Shown: positions 50,828-62,589 of the stretch, in pieces | How positions within the stretch are numbered: position 1 is the stretch's first letter | Layout: each line of letters starts with the position of its first letter | From: Zingiber officinale | Taxonomy: Eukaryota; Streptophyta; Magnoliopsida; Zingiberales; Zingiberaceae | Direction of reading: 5' to 3' | DNA: 64,000 bases | NCBI RefSeq assembly: GCF_018446385.1 | Contig: NC_056000.1 | Coordinates: 30,706,011 to 30,770,010, forward strand | Notes under the pieces: generated by a model | Seen by the model: the letters and a program-made list of their open reading frames with translations, nothing else | What the model was told of the DNA's origin: nothing | Database searches by the model: none | Program-made: the position numbers and the translations under genes

Positions 50828-52468
50828 ATGGCCATGAGGGAAGGTTTTAGCACAAATCGACCACCTTACTTTGAAGGGGCAGATTTCCAGTACTGGAAGG
50901 GACGCATGGAGTATTACCTAAAGACGGACATTGCCATGTGGTTCTCAGTCAAGGAAGGCTACACACCACCAAGAGATGAGGAAGGTAAGGAGCTCGAATC
51001 GTCAAGGTGGTCTACCGAACAACTCCGCAAAGCACAAGCCGATGCCAAGGCCATGGTCACCTTGCAATGTGGAATCGCCAAGGACCAACTAGTCAAGGTA
51101 GGTCCTTTTACTAGTGCAAGAGATCTATGGAACAAGCTCATTGAGCTTCAAGAAGGAACTCGGGACTCTCGAATTGCCAAGAGAGACTTGTTCCTCAACC
51201 AACTCCAGAACCTCACCATGAAGGAAAATGAGAATGTAAGTGAACTTCATGGTAGGTTTAAAGAGATCATTAACGGTCTCCATTCCATAGATGAACATGT
51301 AGAAAACCGCGATCTTGTAAGGTATGTACTTAAAGCTTTTCCTAGGAATGCCTTGTGGTCATCTATGGTAGATGCCTACAAGGTATCCAAGGATCTTTCA
51401 ATTGTCAAGTTAGATGAATTTTTCTGTGAAATGGAATTACATGAACTTGCTAACAAAGGCCAAAAGGAGAAAGGTATTGCTCTTGTTGCAGGAGACAGGA
51501 GCAAGGATGGGAGAAGGAAGAAGGAAAAGAAGAAAGAAAAGGAGATCTCCTCATCCACCTCTTCCTCCGAGTCCGATGACGAAGGCGAATCATCGTCATC
51601 AAGCGAAATGGCGAATTTCGTGAGGAGGATCATGAGAAGAAGCCGAAGATACAAAGGTAAACCTAATGATCCGAACATTGATAAATCTAACGTTACGTGC
51701 TATGAATGTAGTAAGAAAGGGCACTACCGAAGTGAGTGTCCTAAGCTCAAGAAGGAAGAACGAGCCAAGAAGAAGGAAGAACGAGCCAAGAAGAAAGAAG
51801 AAAGAAGCAAAAAGAAGAAGGCCCTTAAGGCCACTTGGGATGAGTCATCTTCAAGCTCATCCGAGGAAGAAGAGAAGAAGGAGAAGAGCACTCGCCATTT
51901 AGCACTCATGGCAAGGGAGGACTCCGGAAGCGATGGCAACTCAAGTGATGCTTCAAACGCGGCCTCATCATCCTCGGATGATGAAGAGGTAACCTCTTCT
52001 CATGTAGAAAAATGTTATAAGACTATTACTCATTTATCTACATTGCTTAAAAAGTCGAAAACAGAAAATAAATTGTTAAAAGAAGAAGTAGAAATGCTAA
52101 AGGCTCTTAGGGAAGATGAGGTTGATGACCTTCATCTAGAGCTTCTTGAAGATGAGAACAAGGCTTTGAAGAGTGAGGTTGAGAAGCTCAAGAAAATGCT
52201 TGAGAAATTCTCAACTAGCTCTAAGACATTAGACATGATCTTAAATGCCCAAAGGGCAGTCTACAACAAAGCCGGGATAGGTTATCAACCCAAAGAATCG
52301 AGTTTTATCTCATTAGTGTCTAGGACCCAATACCATAGATCAAATGATTCTAGGGTTCATGGAACTAGGAAGGGTATGACCAAAGCATGGGTTCCTAGGT
52401 CACTTCTTGTAGATGCATTAGGTCCCAAGATTTGGGTACCTAAAACATCTATCTTTCGTATCTTGTAG
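50828..52468 (+). CDS. gag: Sirevirus gag
   Basis: 546-residue capsid/nucleocapsid protein with no break. The N-terminal half (about residues 10-200) is the copia gag domain, containing the WxxLxxLxxxTRDSRIAKRD-like region. A zinc knuckle CYECSKKGHYRSEC (CX2CX4HX4C) lies near residues 289-302. Around it are acidic Ser-rich tracts (residues about 235-260 and 345-395), and a Lys/Glu repeat of the form KKEERA follows it. A coiled coil is likely at residues 400-460. The start ATG lies 42 bases past the primer site. It ends in TAG at 52466-52468, after which pol continues in the same frame. Confidence 0.95.
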   Translation: MAMREGFSTNRPPYFEGADFQYWKGRMEYYLKTDIAMWFSVKEGYTPPRDEEGKELESSRWSTEQLRKAQADAKAMVTLQCGIAKDQLVKVGPFTSARDLWNKLIELQEGTRDSRIAKRDLFLNQLQNLTMKENENVSELHGRFKEIINGLHSIDEHVENRDLVRYVLKAFPRNALWSSMVDAYKVSKDLSIVKLDEFFCEMELHELANKGQKEKGIALVAGDRSKDGRRKKEKKKEKEISSSTSSSESDDEGESSSSSEMANFVRRIMRRSRRYKGKPNDPNIDKSNVTCYECSKKGHYRSECPKLKKEERAKKKEERAKKKEERSKKKKALKATWDESSSSSSEEEEKKEKSTRHLALMAREDSGSDGNSSDASNAASSSSDDEEVTSSHVEKCYKTITHLSTLLKKSKTENKLLKEEVEMLKALREDEVDDLHLELLEDENKALKSEVEKLKKMLEKFSTSSKTLDMILNAQRAVYNKAGIGYQPKESSFISLVSRTQYHRSNDSRVHGTRKGMTKAWVPRSLLVDALGPKIWVPKTSIFRIL

Positions 52469-55400
52469 GCATTGATCGAGGGGGAGCACCTATCAACTTG
52501 GTTTGTTGATAGTGGATGCTCCAAGCACATGACCGGGGACAAATCTCTATTTGCTTCTCTTCAAAACAAAAGTAGAGGTAATGTGTCTTTTGGTAACAAT
52601 GGTAGTCTTAAGGTAATAGGAGTTGGAGACATTCATATATCCGAATGTCTTCATATCAAGAATGTCCTTCTAGTCAAGGGAATGACTTTTAATCTCCTAA
52701 GTGTCAGTCAATTGTGTGATACGGGTTACACAATTGAATTTCATTCAAGTCAATGTTTGGTTAAAAACATTGACACACTTGACACAGTACTAGTAGGCAC
52801 AAGGGTAGACAATATTTATCAAGTATCATTTAAAAGTGCTACTAATGCTTTGATTAAGTGTTTCATGTCAAAAGAAGAAGAGTCTTGGCTATGGCATAGA
52901 AGGTTGGCACATGTAAACATGAAGAACATCCGGAAGCTAGCAAACAAAGGATTAGTGCGAGGCTTACCAAGCATCAAATATCAAAAGAACAAACTATGTG
53001 ATGCATGTCAAAAGGGTAAGCAAACAAAAGCGGTTCATAAAGGTAAAAGCATTGTAAGTACTTCTACTCCGTTAGACTTATTGCACATGGACCTATTTGA
53101 TTGCAGTAGTGTAATATCTTTGAATGGAAGTAGATATTGTCTTGTGATTATTGATGATTTCACTAGATATACTTGGACCTTCTTTTTGAAACATAAGGAC
53201 CAAACCATAGATATTTTCATTTCTTTTTGTAGAAGAACGGAAAATGAAAAATCAACCACAATTAAAACCATTAGGAGTGATCATGGTGGTGAATTCCAAA
53301 ACCATAGGTTTTTAGAGTTTTGTCAAGAGAAGGGTTATAGACATGAGTTCTCTACTCCAAGGACCCCACAAAAATGGGGTTGTGGAGAGAAAGAACCGAG
53401 TCTGCAAGAGGCTGCACGAAGCATGCTCAATGAGTACTCTTTGCCGAGCTACTTATGGGAGCTGTGAGTACAACTTGCTATGTGCAAAATCGAGTCCTAA
53501 TACACAGATTTTTAGGAAAGACCCCTCATGAACTTTGGTTTGGGAAACCACCTACAATTAAACATCTTAGGGTGTTTGGTTGTAAGGTGTTTATCTTGAA
53601 CACAAAGGATCATCTTGGGAAGTTCACGGCTAAGGCTGATGAAGGGATACTGGTCGGGTATTCACTCACCAGCAAAGCCTATCGAGTCTACAACAGTAGG
53701 ACTAAATTGATTGAAGAGTCCTCTGATGTAGCTTTTGAAGAAATCCCTAATTTAAATGATCAATCAAGGGATGTAGAACAAATTCAATTCGAACTTAGAA
53801 GGCTAAGTTTGAATGACCAAAACATCGAAAGAGTCGAAATTGACTCTGATAATGATGAGCAAGGACAACAAAGAACTCAGGTGGATCCATTGCCTGATAT
53901 TGAGTCCTTGTCTGTGCCAAGTGAGACCACTCATGAGGCACCATCAGCACCAAGGCAGTCTAGGTTAGACACTAGTCACCCCCAAGACCAGATTGTGGGA
54001 GACATCCATCAAGGGGTTAGGACTAGGTCATTCTTTAGAAATGAGTCCAATGAGGTCGCTTTGATCTCAGAAATTGAACCTAGATTAATTGATGAGGCAT
54101 TGCATGATCCTGAGTGGATCATAGCTATGCAAGACGAATTAGGTCAATTTGAAAGGAGCCAAGTATGGGACTTGGTTCCCAGACCTAAGAAGACCACCAT
54201 TATTGGAACCAAATGGGTCTTCAAGAACAAATTGAACCAAAAGGGAGAGGTAGTTAGAAACAAGGCAAGACTTGTAGCCAAGGGCTATAGTCAAGTTGAA
54301 GGCCTTGATTATGATGAGACATATGCTCCAGTGGCCCGATTAGAGTCCATTCGCTTAATGCTAGCTTTTGCTGCACATAGAGGTTTCAAGCTCTATCAAA
54401 TGGATGTAAAATCGGCCTTCTTAAATGGTCTCATTAAGGAAGAAGTTTATGTTGAACAACCACCAGGATTTGTGAATACCGAATCTCCAAATCACGTGTA
54501 CAAGCTCAAGAAAGCACTTTATGGGCTTAAACAAGCACCACGAGCTTGGTACGAAAGGTTGTCAACATATCTACTAGAGAAGGGCTTTGTTAGAGGACAA
54601 ATAGACCCAACACTATTTCTACGTAGAGATGGTGAAAATATTTTTGTAGCCCAAGTATATGTCGATGACATAATTTGTGGCTCAAACAACAAGGGCTATT
54701 TAAATGAGTTCATCACTCACATGGAGAGTGAGTTTGAGATGAGTCTAGTGGGAGAATTGACTTTCTTCCTTGGACTCGAAATCAAACAAACTAGAGATGA
54801 TATTTATGTCCATCAAGCAAAATACACTCAAGAGATGCTCAGAAAATTCAATATGAGTGACTCTAAGGAAGTGTCCACTCCAATGGCGACAAACACTCGC
54901 CTTGACAATGATGAGAGTGGAAAACCAGTTGATCTAACGCAATATAGAAGCATGATCGGTAGTCTTCTATATCTCACAGCCAGAGACCCGATATACTTTT
55001 TTGTGGGCATGTGCGCTAGGTATCAAGTCTGTGCAAAGGAATCTCATTTAATTGCGGTTAAAAGAATTTTGAGATATCTTAAGGGCACAATAAGAGTAGG
55101 TCTTTGGTATCCTCGTACTGAGTCTTTTGACTTGATAGGTTATACCGATTCCGATTATCTGGGTGCAAATTGGATCGGAAAAGTACTAGTGGGGTTGCCA
55201 ATTTTTAGGGTCATCTTTAGTTAGTTGGTCAAGTCGGAAGCAACATTGTGTTGCTCTCTCCACGACCGAGGCTGAATATATTGCCATGGGAGAGAGTGTA
55301 TCGCAATTGTTGTGGATGATACACACCTTAGAGGATTATGGATTTTCTTACAAGGGTGTACAAGTGCTATGTGATAACATTAGCACGATTAACCTAACTA

Positions 55401-55597
55401 AAAATCCAGTCCATCATTCAAGGACAAAACACATTGAAGTGCGTCATCACTTCATTAGAGATCATGTAGCTAGGGGAGACATTGCACTCACATATGTTGA
55501 GTCAAAGTCAAACCTAGCTGATATTTTCACCAAACCCCTTCCGGAAAATGAATTTAGTCATTTAAGGAGGGAGTTGGGAATGTGTTTGGCTCCTTAG
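52469..55597 (+). pseudogene. pol: Sirevirus pol, frameshifted
   Basis: Begins immediately after the gag amber codon in the same frame. Protease core VDSGCSKHMTG near 52504. Integrase: HHCC zinc region about 52890-53030 and catalytic core 53070-53460. RT about 54090-54840 with YVDD at 54658-54669. RNase H 54930-55590 ending NLADIFTKPL. Breaks: small deletions near 53370 and 53393 that together restore frame, one near 53458, and one or more near 55180-55215 that switch frame again. RT itself is intact between breaks. An upstream ATG is absent, so translation would need readthrough of the stop. Confidence 0.92.
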
Positions 55598-56361
55598 GTC
55601 ATTAGAGTTTCACCATGATCAATAAGGACTATTAAGATGACAAGAGTAATTGGGACAAAAAATTTGGGCAACTTGGGAACATCTCACATACACTATAAGG
55701 TTTAACAAAATGTTTTTGTTTGCTAGAAATGGGGTGAGATGCTAGGATCAACCAAATTATTCAAAATGTATCATGCATCCCTTGAATAATTAGGTTGAAG
55801 AGACATTAATTGAGTTTGGGGAACACCATTACACAATTCATGTGTATTTGGTTCCTAGATCTTACTCATACATTCCAACCAAGGAATCTTGGTTGGACTT
55901 TTGTCTAGAAATTGTCTAACATAGTTAATGTGTGTGGTTGATACTTTTTGCTTGATACATTTCATGACTTTGATTGATGTTAGGACAAGTTGATAAAGAA
56001 GTATTAGGAACTAAGACTTATTTTGACAAACTTGAAACTAATCATAGAAAGGACGAATTTTGGAATAGGTTATAGGTAGCCTATGTCAGTTTTGGGACTT
56101 TGCTTCACTACAGATTGTAGTTTCAGCAATTTCCTAAGTTTGTGGAGATTCACTGATTTTGAAGCTAAGAATCGAGAAGGTTTAAATTTTGAATTTCTAA
56201 GCCTTGAATGAGTTCAATTCTTGAGAGCAAATCATTAGGAATTATCCATCTGATATCACTAACTATAATCTATGGGCTTCTAGGATCCTAGGAAGTTGTT
56301 GGAACAAAATTTAGGACTTTTGATACGAGTTTCAGATATCAGAAGTCTGAAGTATCAGACA
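55598..56361 (+). other. spacer between pol and hairpin cluster
   Basis: AT-rich, no open frame of note. Ordinary for Sireviruses, which have a spacer before the third ORF. Confidence 0.6.
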
Positions 56362-56672
56362 CTGATCGGTCGCTGGACCGGTCAGGAGACTCCCTGATCG
56401 GTCCACAGTCCGGTCAGGGGCTCTCTTGCGACAATCATATCTGAACGGTCTGCAGACCGTTCAGATATCGAACAGAGAGGTTGCGGACCGATCAGGAGGT
56501 TTCCTGATCGGTCTGCCGACCGATCAGGAAATTTCGATAGGTTCTGTTCGCGTTTTGAACGGTCCGGAGACCGATCTGAAGGATGCCTGATCGGTCCAGG
56601 GACCGATCCGCTATCTCCGATCCAAGGATCTGATCGTTCAATCCTTCTCCTGATCGGACGGCCGTCCGATCG
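56362..56672 (+). repeat. second hairpin cluster, upstream of third ORF
   Basis: Seven nearly complete palindromes plus one half, the same design as in the LTRs. Three show paired changes: GAACGGTC with GACCGTTC, GATCGGAC with GTCCGATC, and a partial GGTC/GACC pair. The cluster ends about 130 bases before the third ORF's start codon. Confidence 0.93.
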
Positions 56673-56800
56673 GGTTGGTCACCTACCCTCTTAAAACCTC
56701 CCATTCTTTGGCGTCTCACGCGAACCCTACCTCTCCGCTTCTCTCGTTTCTTCTTCCCAGCGCCGGCCGACCCTCGTTTCTTTCTCCGACGAACGAAGTA

Positions 56801-58225
56801 ATGCCTCCAAGGTAACTTCCTCTTCCCATTCTATTCATCCTTAGCATTTTTTTTAATTTAGTTCTCACTGCATTTGCGTTTTTGGGTCGGTACTCATCTG
56901 TTGTGGCATTGTGCTCCCATGTGTACCCCGGTCATGTCCCATTTCCCATCCTTAGGAAGAAATCTGCAGGGGAGGGTACCTCTAAATCGGATAAGTCCAA
57001 ATCTAAGGTTCCTACCTCTTCCCGACCTCAACCATCCAGTTCGGGGAGATTCCCGAACCAACAGTTTGAGAAAAACTTTAAGGACAGGATTTTCAAGTTG
57101 CTCCCGTGTAGGTCGGTTGATAAGAAGTACATGAACGAATTTTGTCCGTCCATAACCGAAACTATCGCCTACTACAAACTTGACGCCTTGGTATATTTGG
57201 AGAGAGACATCAACCTTGACTTAGTCTCGGAATTCTATAATAATCTTCATCAGACCTTGGATGGTAATTATAGAACCCGAGTGGCTAAGCAAAACGTTGA
57301 TTTCAATATGATTGACTTCTTGGGTTATTTGGCTTGTCGTGTAAGTACGGGGTTGCTCTCTTTCTACCCTGATTTGCCAGACCCCGTGCCTCCTCCTCTC
57401 GATGCCTCACCTGACTCAATCTATGAGTATTTCTTTGGACACCCCAGACAGGATGGATTAAATGAGTTGGATGACGACTTTCCCACATTTCCAGCCCTTA
57501 GTCTTTCTCCTCCTGACTATATCCTTTTTAAAGTGGTCACACAATGTCTTCTACCGATCACCACTAAATCGTTGGCAGAGATTCGCCCGTATCACTGTCT
57601 GATGCTTTACGGGTTACGTCGGCGTCTAGATTTTGATATCATGTCCAATATCTATGCATCCATCGTATTCCATAGCACGCCAAGCGGCGACAATGTCTAT
57701 ATGCCTTATGGGCATGTCATTACTGATTGGCTCGAGACTTTGGGTATAGATGTCTCTAAGGGGAGGTTGGTGAAGATGGTTCGCCAGGATTGTCGACTTG
57801 GGAAGCGTGCGTTTTCCAAATCTGGCATCCTCAGTCAAGATGGGACCATTAGGTGGATGGATGGGAGGGCACTGGGTGAGTTACCACTCCCACGACAGGG
57901 TGCTCGTGCTCCTGCTCCAGCTGCACTTGTCGAGGCGGATCCAGATCTGCGCTGGCAGATCGCGGAGTTGGAGGACCGATTTGATCGCCACGAGGAGATG
58001 GTGGCTGCTGAGTTCGTTGGTCTACGTCTCAACATTGACCGACGCTTTGAGACCCTACAGAGACATCAGCTGGCTACTCATCAGGCGTTTATGGGATGGA
58101 TGGCCAGCCACCCACCACCTCAGCCTTCTACAGACGATCCATCTTCAGGCAGCGGCGTGCCCCCTCAGGGATTCTCTTATCCTGTTGCTGATGACACTGC
58201 TCCTCATGATGAGGATGCGAGTTGA
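56801..58225 (+). CDS. Sirevirus third ORF (envelope-like/plant-transposon protein), probably spliced
   Basis: Exon 1 is only 11 bases (56801-56811, starting ATG), followed by GTAACT. Exon 2 starts at 56956 after CATCCTTAG and is open to TGA at 58225. The join preserves frame and gives a protein of about 426 residues with a basic, Ser-rich N-terminus. An unspliced reading from 56882 is open too, but its start is a weak, unrelated N-terminus. The protein has a globular middle (residues about 45-290) like the ORF found between pol and 3' LTR in Sireviruses, then an Ala/Pro-rich linker, a helical segment with heptad-like spacing (about 345-390) and an acidic end. I see no clear membrane span, so an envelope role is not shown. 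A pyrimidine-rich leader (56690-56800) suggests its own transcript. Confidence 0.75.
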
Positions 58226-58428
58226 TTTTGATTATGTGATTGATTGTTGATTGTGCTACTTTATTCTAGATACGATGTTGATTGCCTGTCCTGGATGGTT
58301 GCTATTTTAGACATTATGTTTATTTTCATGCGTTTTGTACTCCTATGATATCTTTTTCATGCTATGTATATGACATTGCTTGAGTTCTATCATATCTTAC
58401 TTTTTTTTGTGGATTATGATATGGGTTT

Positions 58429-58672
58429 AAGGGGGAGGTGTTTGTCAGTCCTCACATTTGTTTTTATATATATACATTTTCGGTGTTTGACAAAGGGGGA
58501 GAGAGTATTTGAAGTTTAGAGACGAATTGTAAACTCAATATGAAAAAGGGGGAGAAGATATTTGAGATATATCCGTCTTAGGGGGAGGATCCCGATTTCC
58601 CTAAAATTATGGATATGAAAGCATTTCTGATCTAAACTTAAATCGTGTTGTCAAACAACAAAAAGGGGGAGA
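58429..58672 (+). other. multiple polypurine tracts
   Basis: Five G-rich purine tracts precede the 3' LTR: near 58429 (AAGGGGGAGG), 58492 (AAAGGGGGAGAGAG), 58543 (AAAAAGGGGGAGAAGA), 58579 (AGGGGGAGGA) and 58659 (AAAAAGGGGGAGA). Only the last abuts the LTR and can prime plus-strand synthesis at its edge. Confidence 0.88.
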
Positions 58673-58673
58673 T

Positions 58674-60440
58674 TGTTGATACAGTCTGACCTGGATGTTG
58701 TTTTGATGTTGACACTGATTTAAGTTTCAATCAGATATTGAATTAACTCAGACAAATCAGGGTTGACTTGGTTGACCTGATTAATCTGATTGGGAGAAGT
58801 CCGAGCAAGGAGCTTGGCACGGGAGAAGTCCTGGTGAGTGAAGCCAGGCAATTGGAAAAGTCCTGGTGAGTGAAGCCAGGCAATTGGAAAGTCCTGGTGA
58901 GTGAAGCCAGGCAATTGGAAAGTCCTGGTGAGTGAAGCCAGGCAATTGGAAAGTCCTGGTGAGTGAAGCCAGGCAAGGGAAAATCCAGATGGATCAAGGG
59001 TGATCGGACATCTGGTATTGGGAAGTCCAAGTATGGAAACTTGGCATGTATAGTCGGAGAAGAGCTCGGTAGCTCGGTCTCTGGACTGTCAGGATTAAGG
59101 GTAGCAAGCTTGGAAGCTTGCCTCTTAAATCATCAGACCGATCCAGTGGCACAAGTGGCACGGGTGATCGGTCGGCAGACCGATCCAGTGACACTAAGTG
59201 TGTCCTGATCGGTCTACGGACCGATCAGTAAACACCCAGTAGCATACAGTGTTGTTACTGATCGGTCCGCCGACCGATCGGTGAGAACTCAGTAGCATAC
59301 TGCGAATGCTACTGTATCGATACTGACCGGTCTCGGGACCGGTCAGATTGATGCCTGATCGGTCCGGAGACCGATCAGGCTTGTGCGCGCGACACCTGAT
59401 CGGTCTGAGGACCGATCAGGTTAGTTCCTGATCGGTCCGCAGACCGATCAGTAACGATCGAAAAAGAGATTTGAACGTATGGATCGGTCTGCAGACCGAT
59501 CCATACTATAGTCTGTTTTGCATGCACTTTCTCTGATTCTTTCTGATTCAAAGTTGCTTTTGCCTAAATATTTCTAACCATCTAATGCAAGATTTTGAGG
59601 TGCAGGTTACTGGTAATTTGCAATTGGTTGATTTCAAATTGAGCTTCATTAGTAGAGGATACCAGAGAGACTTTTGCTATGTTCCACTGTAAACCTGTTA
59701 AAGCAGCAAAGTCGTGGCTGCGATCTGGCGGTGATCTGGCATCGATCAGCTCAACTCATGGTGATTGGGTGGAGCTCAGAGACACCAGTGAAGACCAGAA
59801 TTCCATTGGTGTGAGCTCAGATGATCAGATGAGAAAGAAGCGTGATTGGCGATGCTATGGCTGGATGCAGAGATTTGCTGCAGTTTGGCAGGGATCCGTT
59901 GCGGGCGAAAGGCAGAGATGGCAGAGACATAAAAGGCTGGTTGAAGAGAGGGTTAAGTAGAAGTTTTTCTCAGAAAAAAAACACTCTCTGTCGATCGGTG
60001 CAAAAGCTTTGACGCTCGGGGCTGAGAAGCGGCTGTCTCGACTTGCTCTCTCTTTCACTGACCTTCGCGTGACTGTAAGCTTAATTTTGATTCTCCTAAG
60101 TCACCAAGCTCAGTAAGTCTTGTGCTATATTCTACATACCTGTTGAGTTTTTGTTGAGAGGTCACTCCACCGAGAAGGAGAAAGTTCATAGCCGGGTGTT
60201 CACCGGGGTTGATCTACCGAAGATCGGCTTGTCCACCTTACGGACACCGAGGAGTAGGGGCAAGTTATCCCCGAACCTCGTAAACACTTGAGTCACTGTG
60301 GTTTGCTTTGTTTCTTCCCTTATTCTTATTCTGTTCTTAACTGGTTTTCCGCTGCGCTAACCACTCGTGTGAGTTTTATCTTTAAGTTTTAGCTTTTGAA
60401 GAGGCTATTCACCCCCCTCTAGCCATCCAAGACCCTAACA
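58674..60440 (+). repeat. Sirevirus 3' LTR
   Basis: 1767 bp, same ends as the 5' LTR. Five 31-bp units (58826-58976) and eight complete hairpins plus one half (59130-59502). Confidence 0.96.
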
Positions 60441-60445
60441 CCAAG

Positions 60446-60973
60446 GACAATTGCGCTAATATATTAGTTGACCAAACTAGGGGTTCAATCTACCGAACAA
60501 CTTCTATAAAAAAAGGACTTTGAATATAAGCTTCATCATCTAGTTCTACCTTCAAGCATACTCTCTGTTCAATTAGTCTCGATGTGTCTGCACTCCATCG
60601 ATCTCTAATAACCCTCTGAGCCTCAAATTGCTTAACATTATCAGTATTATTCGATTCTTTACTACATTTCATTGTTAAGAGAAGCAACAACATGTTACTA
60701 TGTTCTCATTCTTTGTGACAGACTTATACACCACCGAAAGAGTTTTTAAAGAAGAAAAAAAATAGTGATTGTCATTCTTAAGTGATCCAAGAGATTGCAA
60801 GTCTTGCAGTAGCAGTCCACGGGATTGTTAATCAAGCAAAAGACACTTGAGTTATTGTTGTGTTTATTCGTTATTTCCATTTCAATCTAAAAAAAAAGAG
60901 ATGAGGTTTTTAAAAAAATGATAAGTGAAGTGATATTCACCCCGCTCCTCTATTGCTTTCTTTCGATCATATA
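60446..60973 (+). other. remains of older Sirevirus LTRs
   Basis: The first part probably continues the inverted LTR split at 48959. From about 60540 forward-oriented sequence ends ATTCACCCCGCTCCTCTATTG, like the end of the intact LTR (TATTCACCCCCCTCTAGCC), and is followed by a decayed primer site TTGGTATAAGAG at 60976. No gene. Confidence 0.5.
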
Positions 60974-61164
60974 ATTGGTATAAGAGTAAGGTTGCTCTAA
61001 ATTGACTTTACCATCATTCGAGTTTTTATTTTTTTTTCTTGGTTCTTTCCTTTTCAAGCTCTTGTACAAATTTTCTATTTGCTTTTGTTGCTCCACTTAC
61101 CCAAGACTTCAAAAAGTCTTAGAGATCTCTCTGTCTTGATTTTCAGCAAGAAGTCATAATAACC

Positions 61165-62589
61165 CATCAAGAGGGATACATCATATATTGTCCTCCCCTA
61201 TTCAGTGGCGATGACTTCAACTGCTTGAAGGGATGAGTATAATATTACCTGAAGACCCAAGTTAAAATATGGATCATCATAAAGACAAGATTTACATTGC
61301 CAATCAATGAGGCTGGAGAACAGCTAGGATGCGAAAAATGGACCTCTACATCAAGAAACAAATCAAAATTGATGCCAAGGCTACACAAACCTTATAGTTT
61401 GGTATAACTAAAGAAGAACTCAACTGAATCAAACCATTCCTCAGTGTCAAAGATCTTTGGGACAAGTTGGTCAAGTTCCACGAGGCAACCAACGACTCAA
61501 AGATAACGAACCGAGACTTATATTTGAATAGATTATTTAACTGTAAAATGCATGATGGTGAGTCTGTGAGTCTGCTACACACAAGGATTAAGAATATTCT
61601 AAATGAGTTTCACTCCATCAGGCAATCCATCGAAAATTGGGATGTAATAAGGTATACACTAAAGGCTTTCCCTCAAAATACTTTATGGGCATCTATGGTA
61701 AATGCATACAAAATTTCTAGGGACCTTTCTACAATTAAATTAGATGAGTCATTTTGTGAATTAAAATTGCATGAATAAGATAACTCGAGTTAAGCCAAGA
61801 AAGGTATTGCTTTAATTACAAGTCAAACCAAGAGCAAGGAGTCTAAATCTAAGTTTCGATCGGAACCATAATCCAAAGACGAGTCGAATTCAGATGAAGA
61901 TGACAAGGAGCTAACTTTGGAGATTGTTAATCTAGTCCAAAAAATGATCAAGAAGAAGGAGGGCTTCACTAAGAGGGATATCAAGAAGGAGATCCAAGTC
62001 AAAGGCAAACATACAGGCTCAAACAAATACAACAAATTCAAAGTTGATAGATCTGCTACAAATGCAACCAAAAGGGTCGCTTTAAGTCCGAATGTCCTTA
62101 CACAAAAGAGACTAAGAAGCAAAGGAGAAAGATGCACTCAAGGCCACCTGGGCTATGTCATTCTCAAAATCAGAAAAACTAAAACAAACTAACTTCATGG
62201 CCCTAATGGCAACAGAAGAGGTAGTTGTGTCTGAGTCCGAGTCCAAGTCAAATTGTGGATACAAGTCAGAGTCAAATCTAAACCAACAAGATGATGAGGT
62301 AACCTCTTCCCTAGTAGATAAATTATACATAATTATCACTTGTTTAATTAGAAAATTAGTTAAATCCAAGGAACAAGTTAGGTCACTTCTTAAGGAGGTA
62401 AAAGACCTTAAGGGGAAGATCGACCTTAGTCCCTCAACTAATCAAGTTCACAAAGGAACATCAACTCAAGTTCAAAAACTTGAGAAAAAGAATTCTCTCT
62501 TGAAAAGTCAAGTTGAGGAACTTAAAGGTACGTTGGAAAGGTTCACCTCGGGCTCTAAGTATTTAAATGTAATATTTGGATCTCAATAG
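61165..62589 (+). pseudogene. decayed Sirevirus gag
   Basis: Pieces align with the intact gag: the N-terminal DFNCLKG...YYLKTQ segment with a stop near 61232, the open part 61467-61778, a zinc knuckle near 62062-62100 whose His has become Arg, and a helical segment to 62589. Several stops and frameshifts. This element belongs to a different Sirevirus subfamily from 48960-60440. Confidence 0.85.

Larger units (their letters stand above)
48960..60440 (+). mobile_element. near-complete Sirevirus (Ty1/copia) retrotransposon
   Basis: 11,481 bp with CCAAG duplicated on both sides (48955-48959, 60441-60445). Order: LTR, tRNA-iMet primer site, gag, pol, spacer with hairpins, spliced third ORF, multiple polypurine tracts, LTR. 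Gag-pol plus an extra ORF before the 3' LTR and repeated polypurine tracts are Sirevirus hallmarks. Pol is frameshifted, so this copy would need proteins in trans. Confidence 0.96.

Noticed and set aside
56882..56955. Third-ORF start at 56882
   Set aside because: This stretch lies within the proposed intron; the spliced 11-base exon gives a better N-terminus and leader context.
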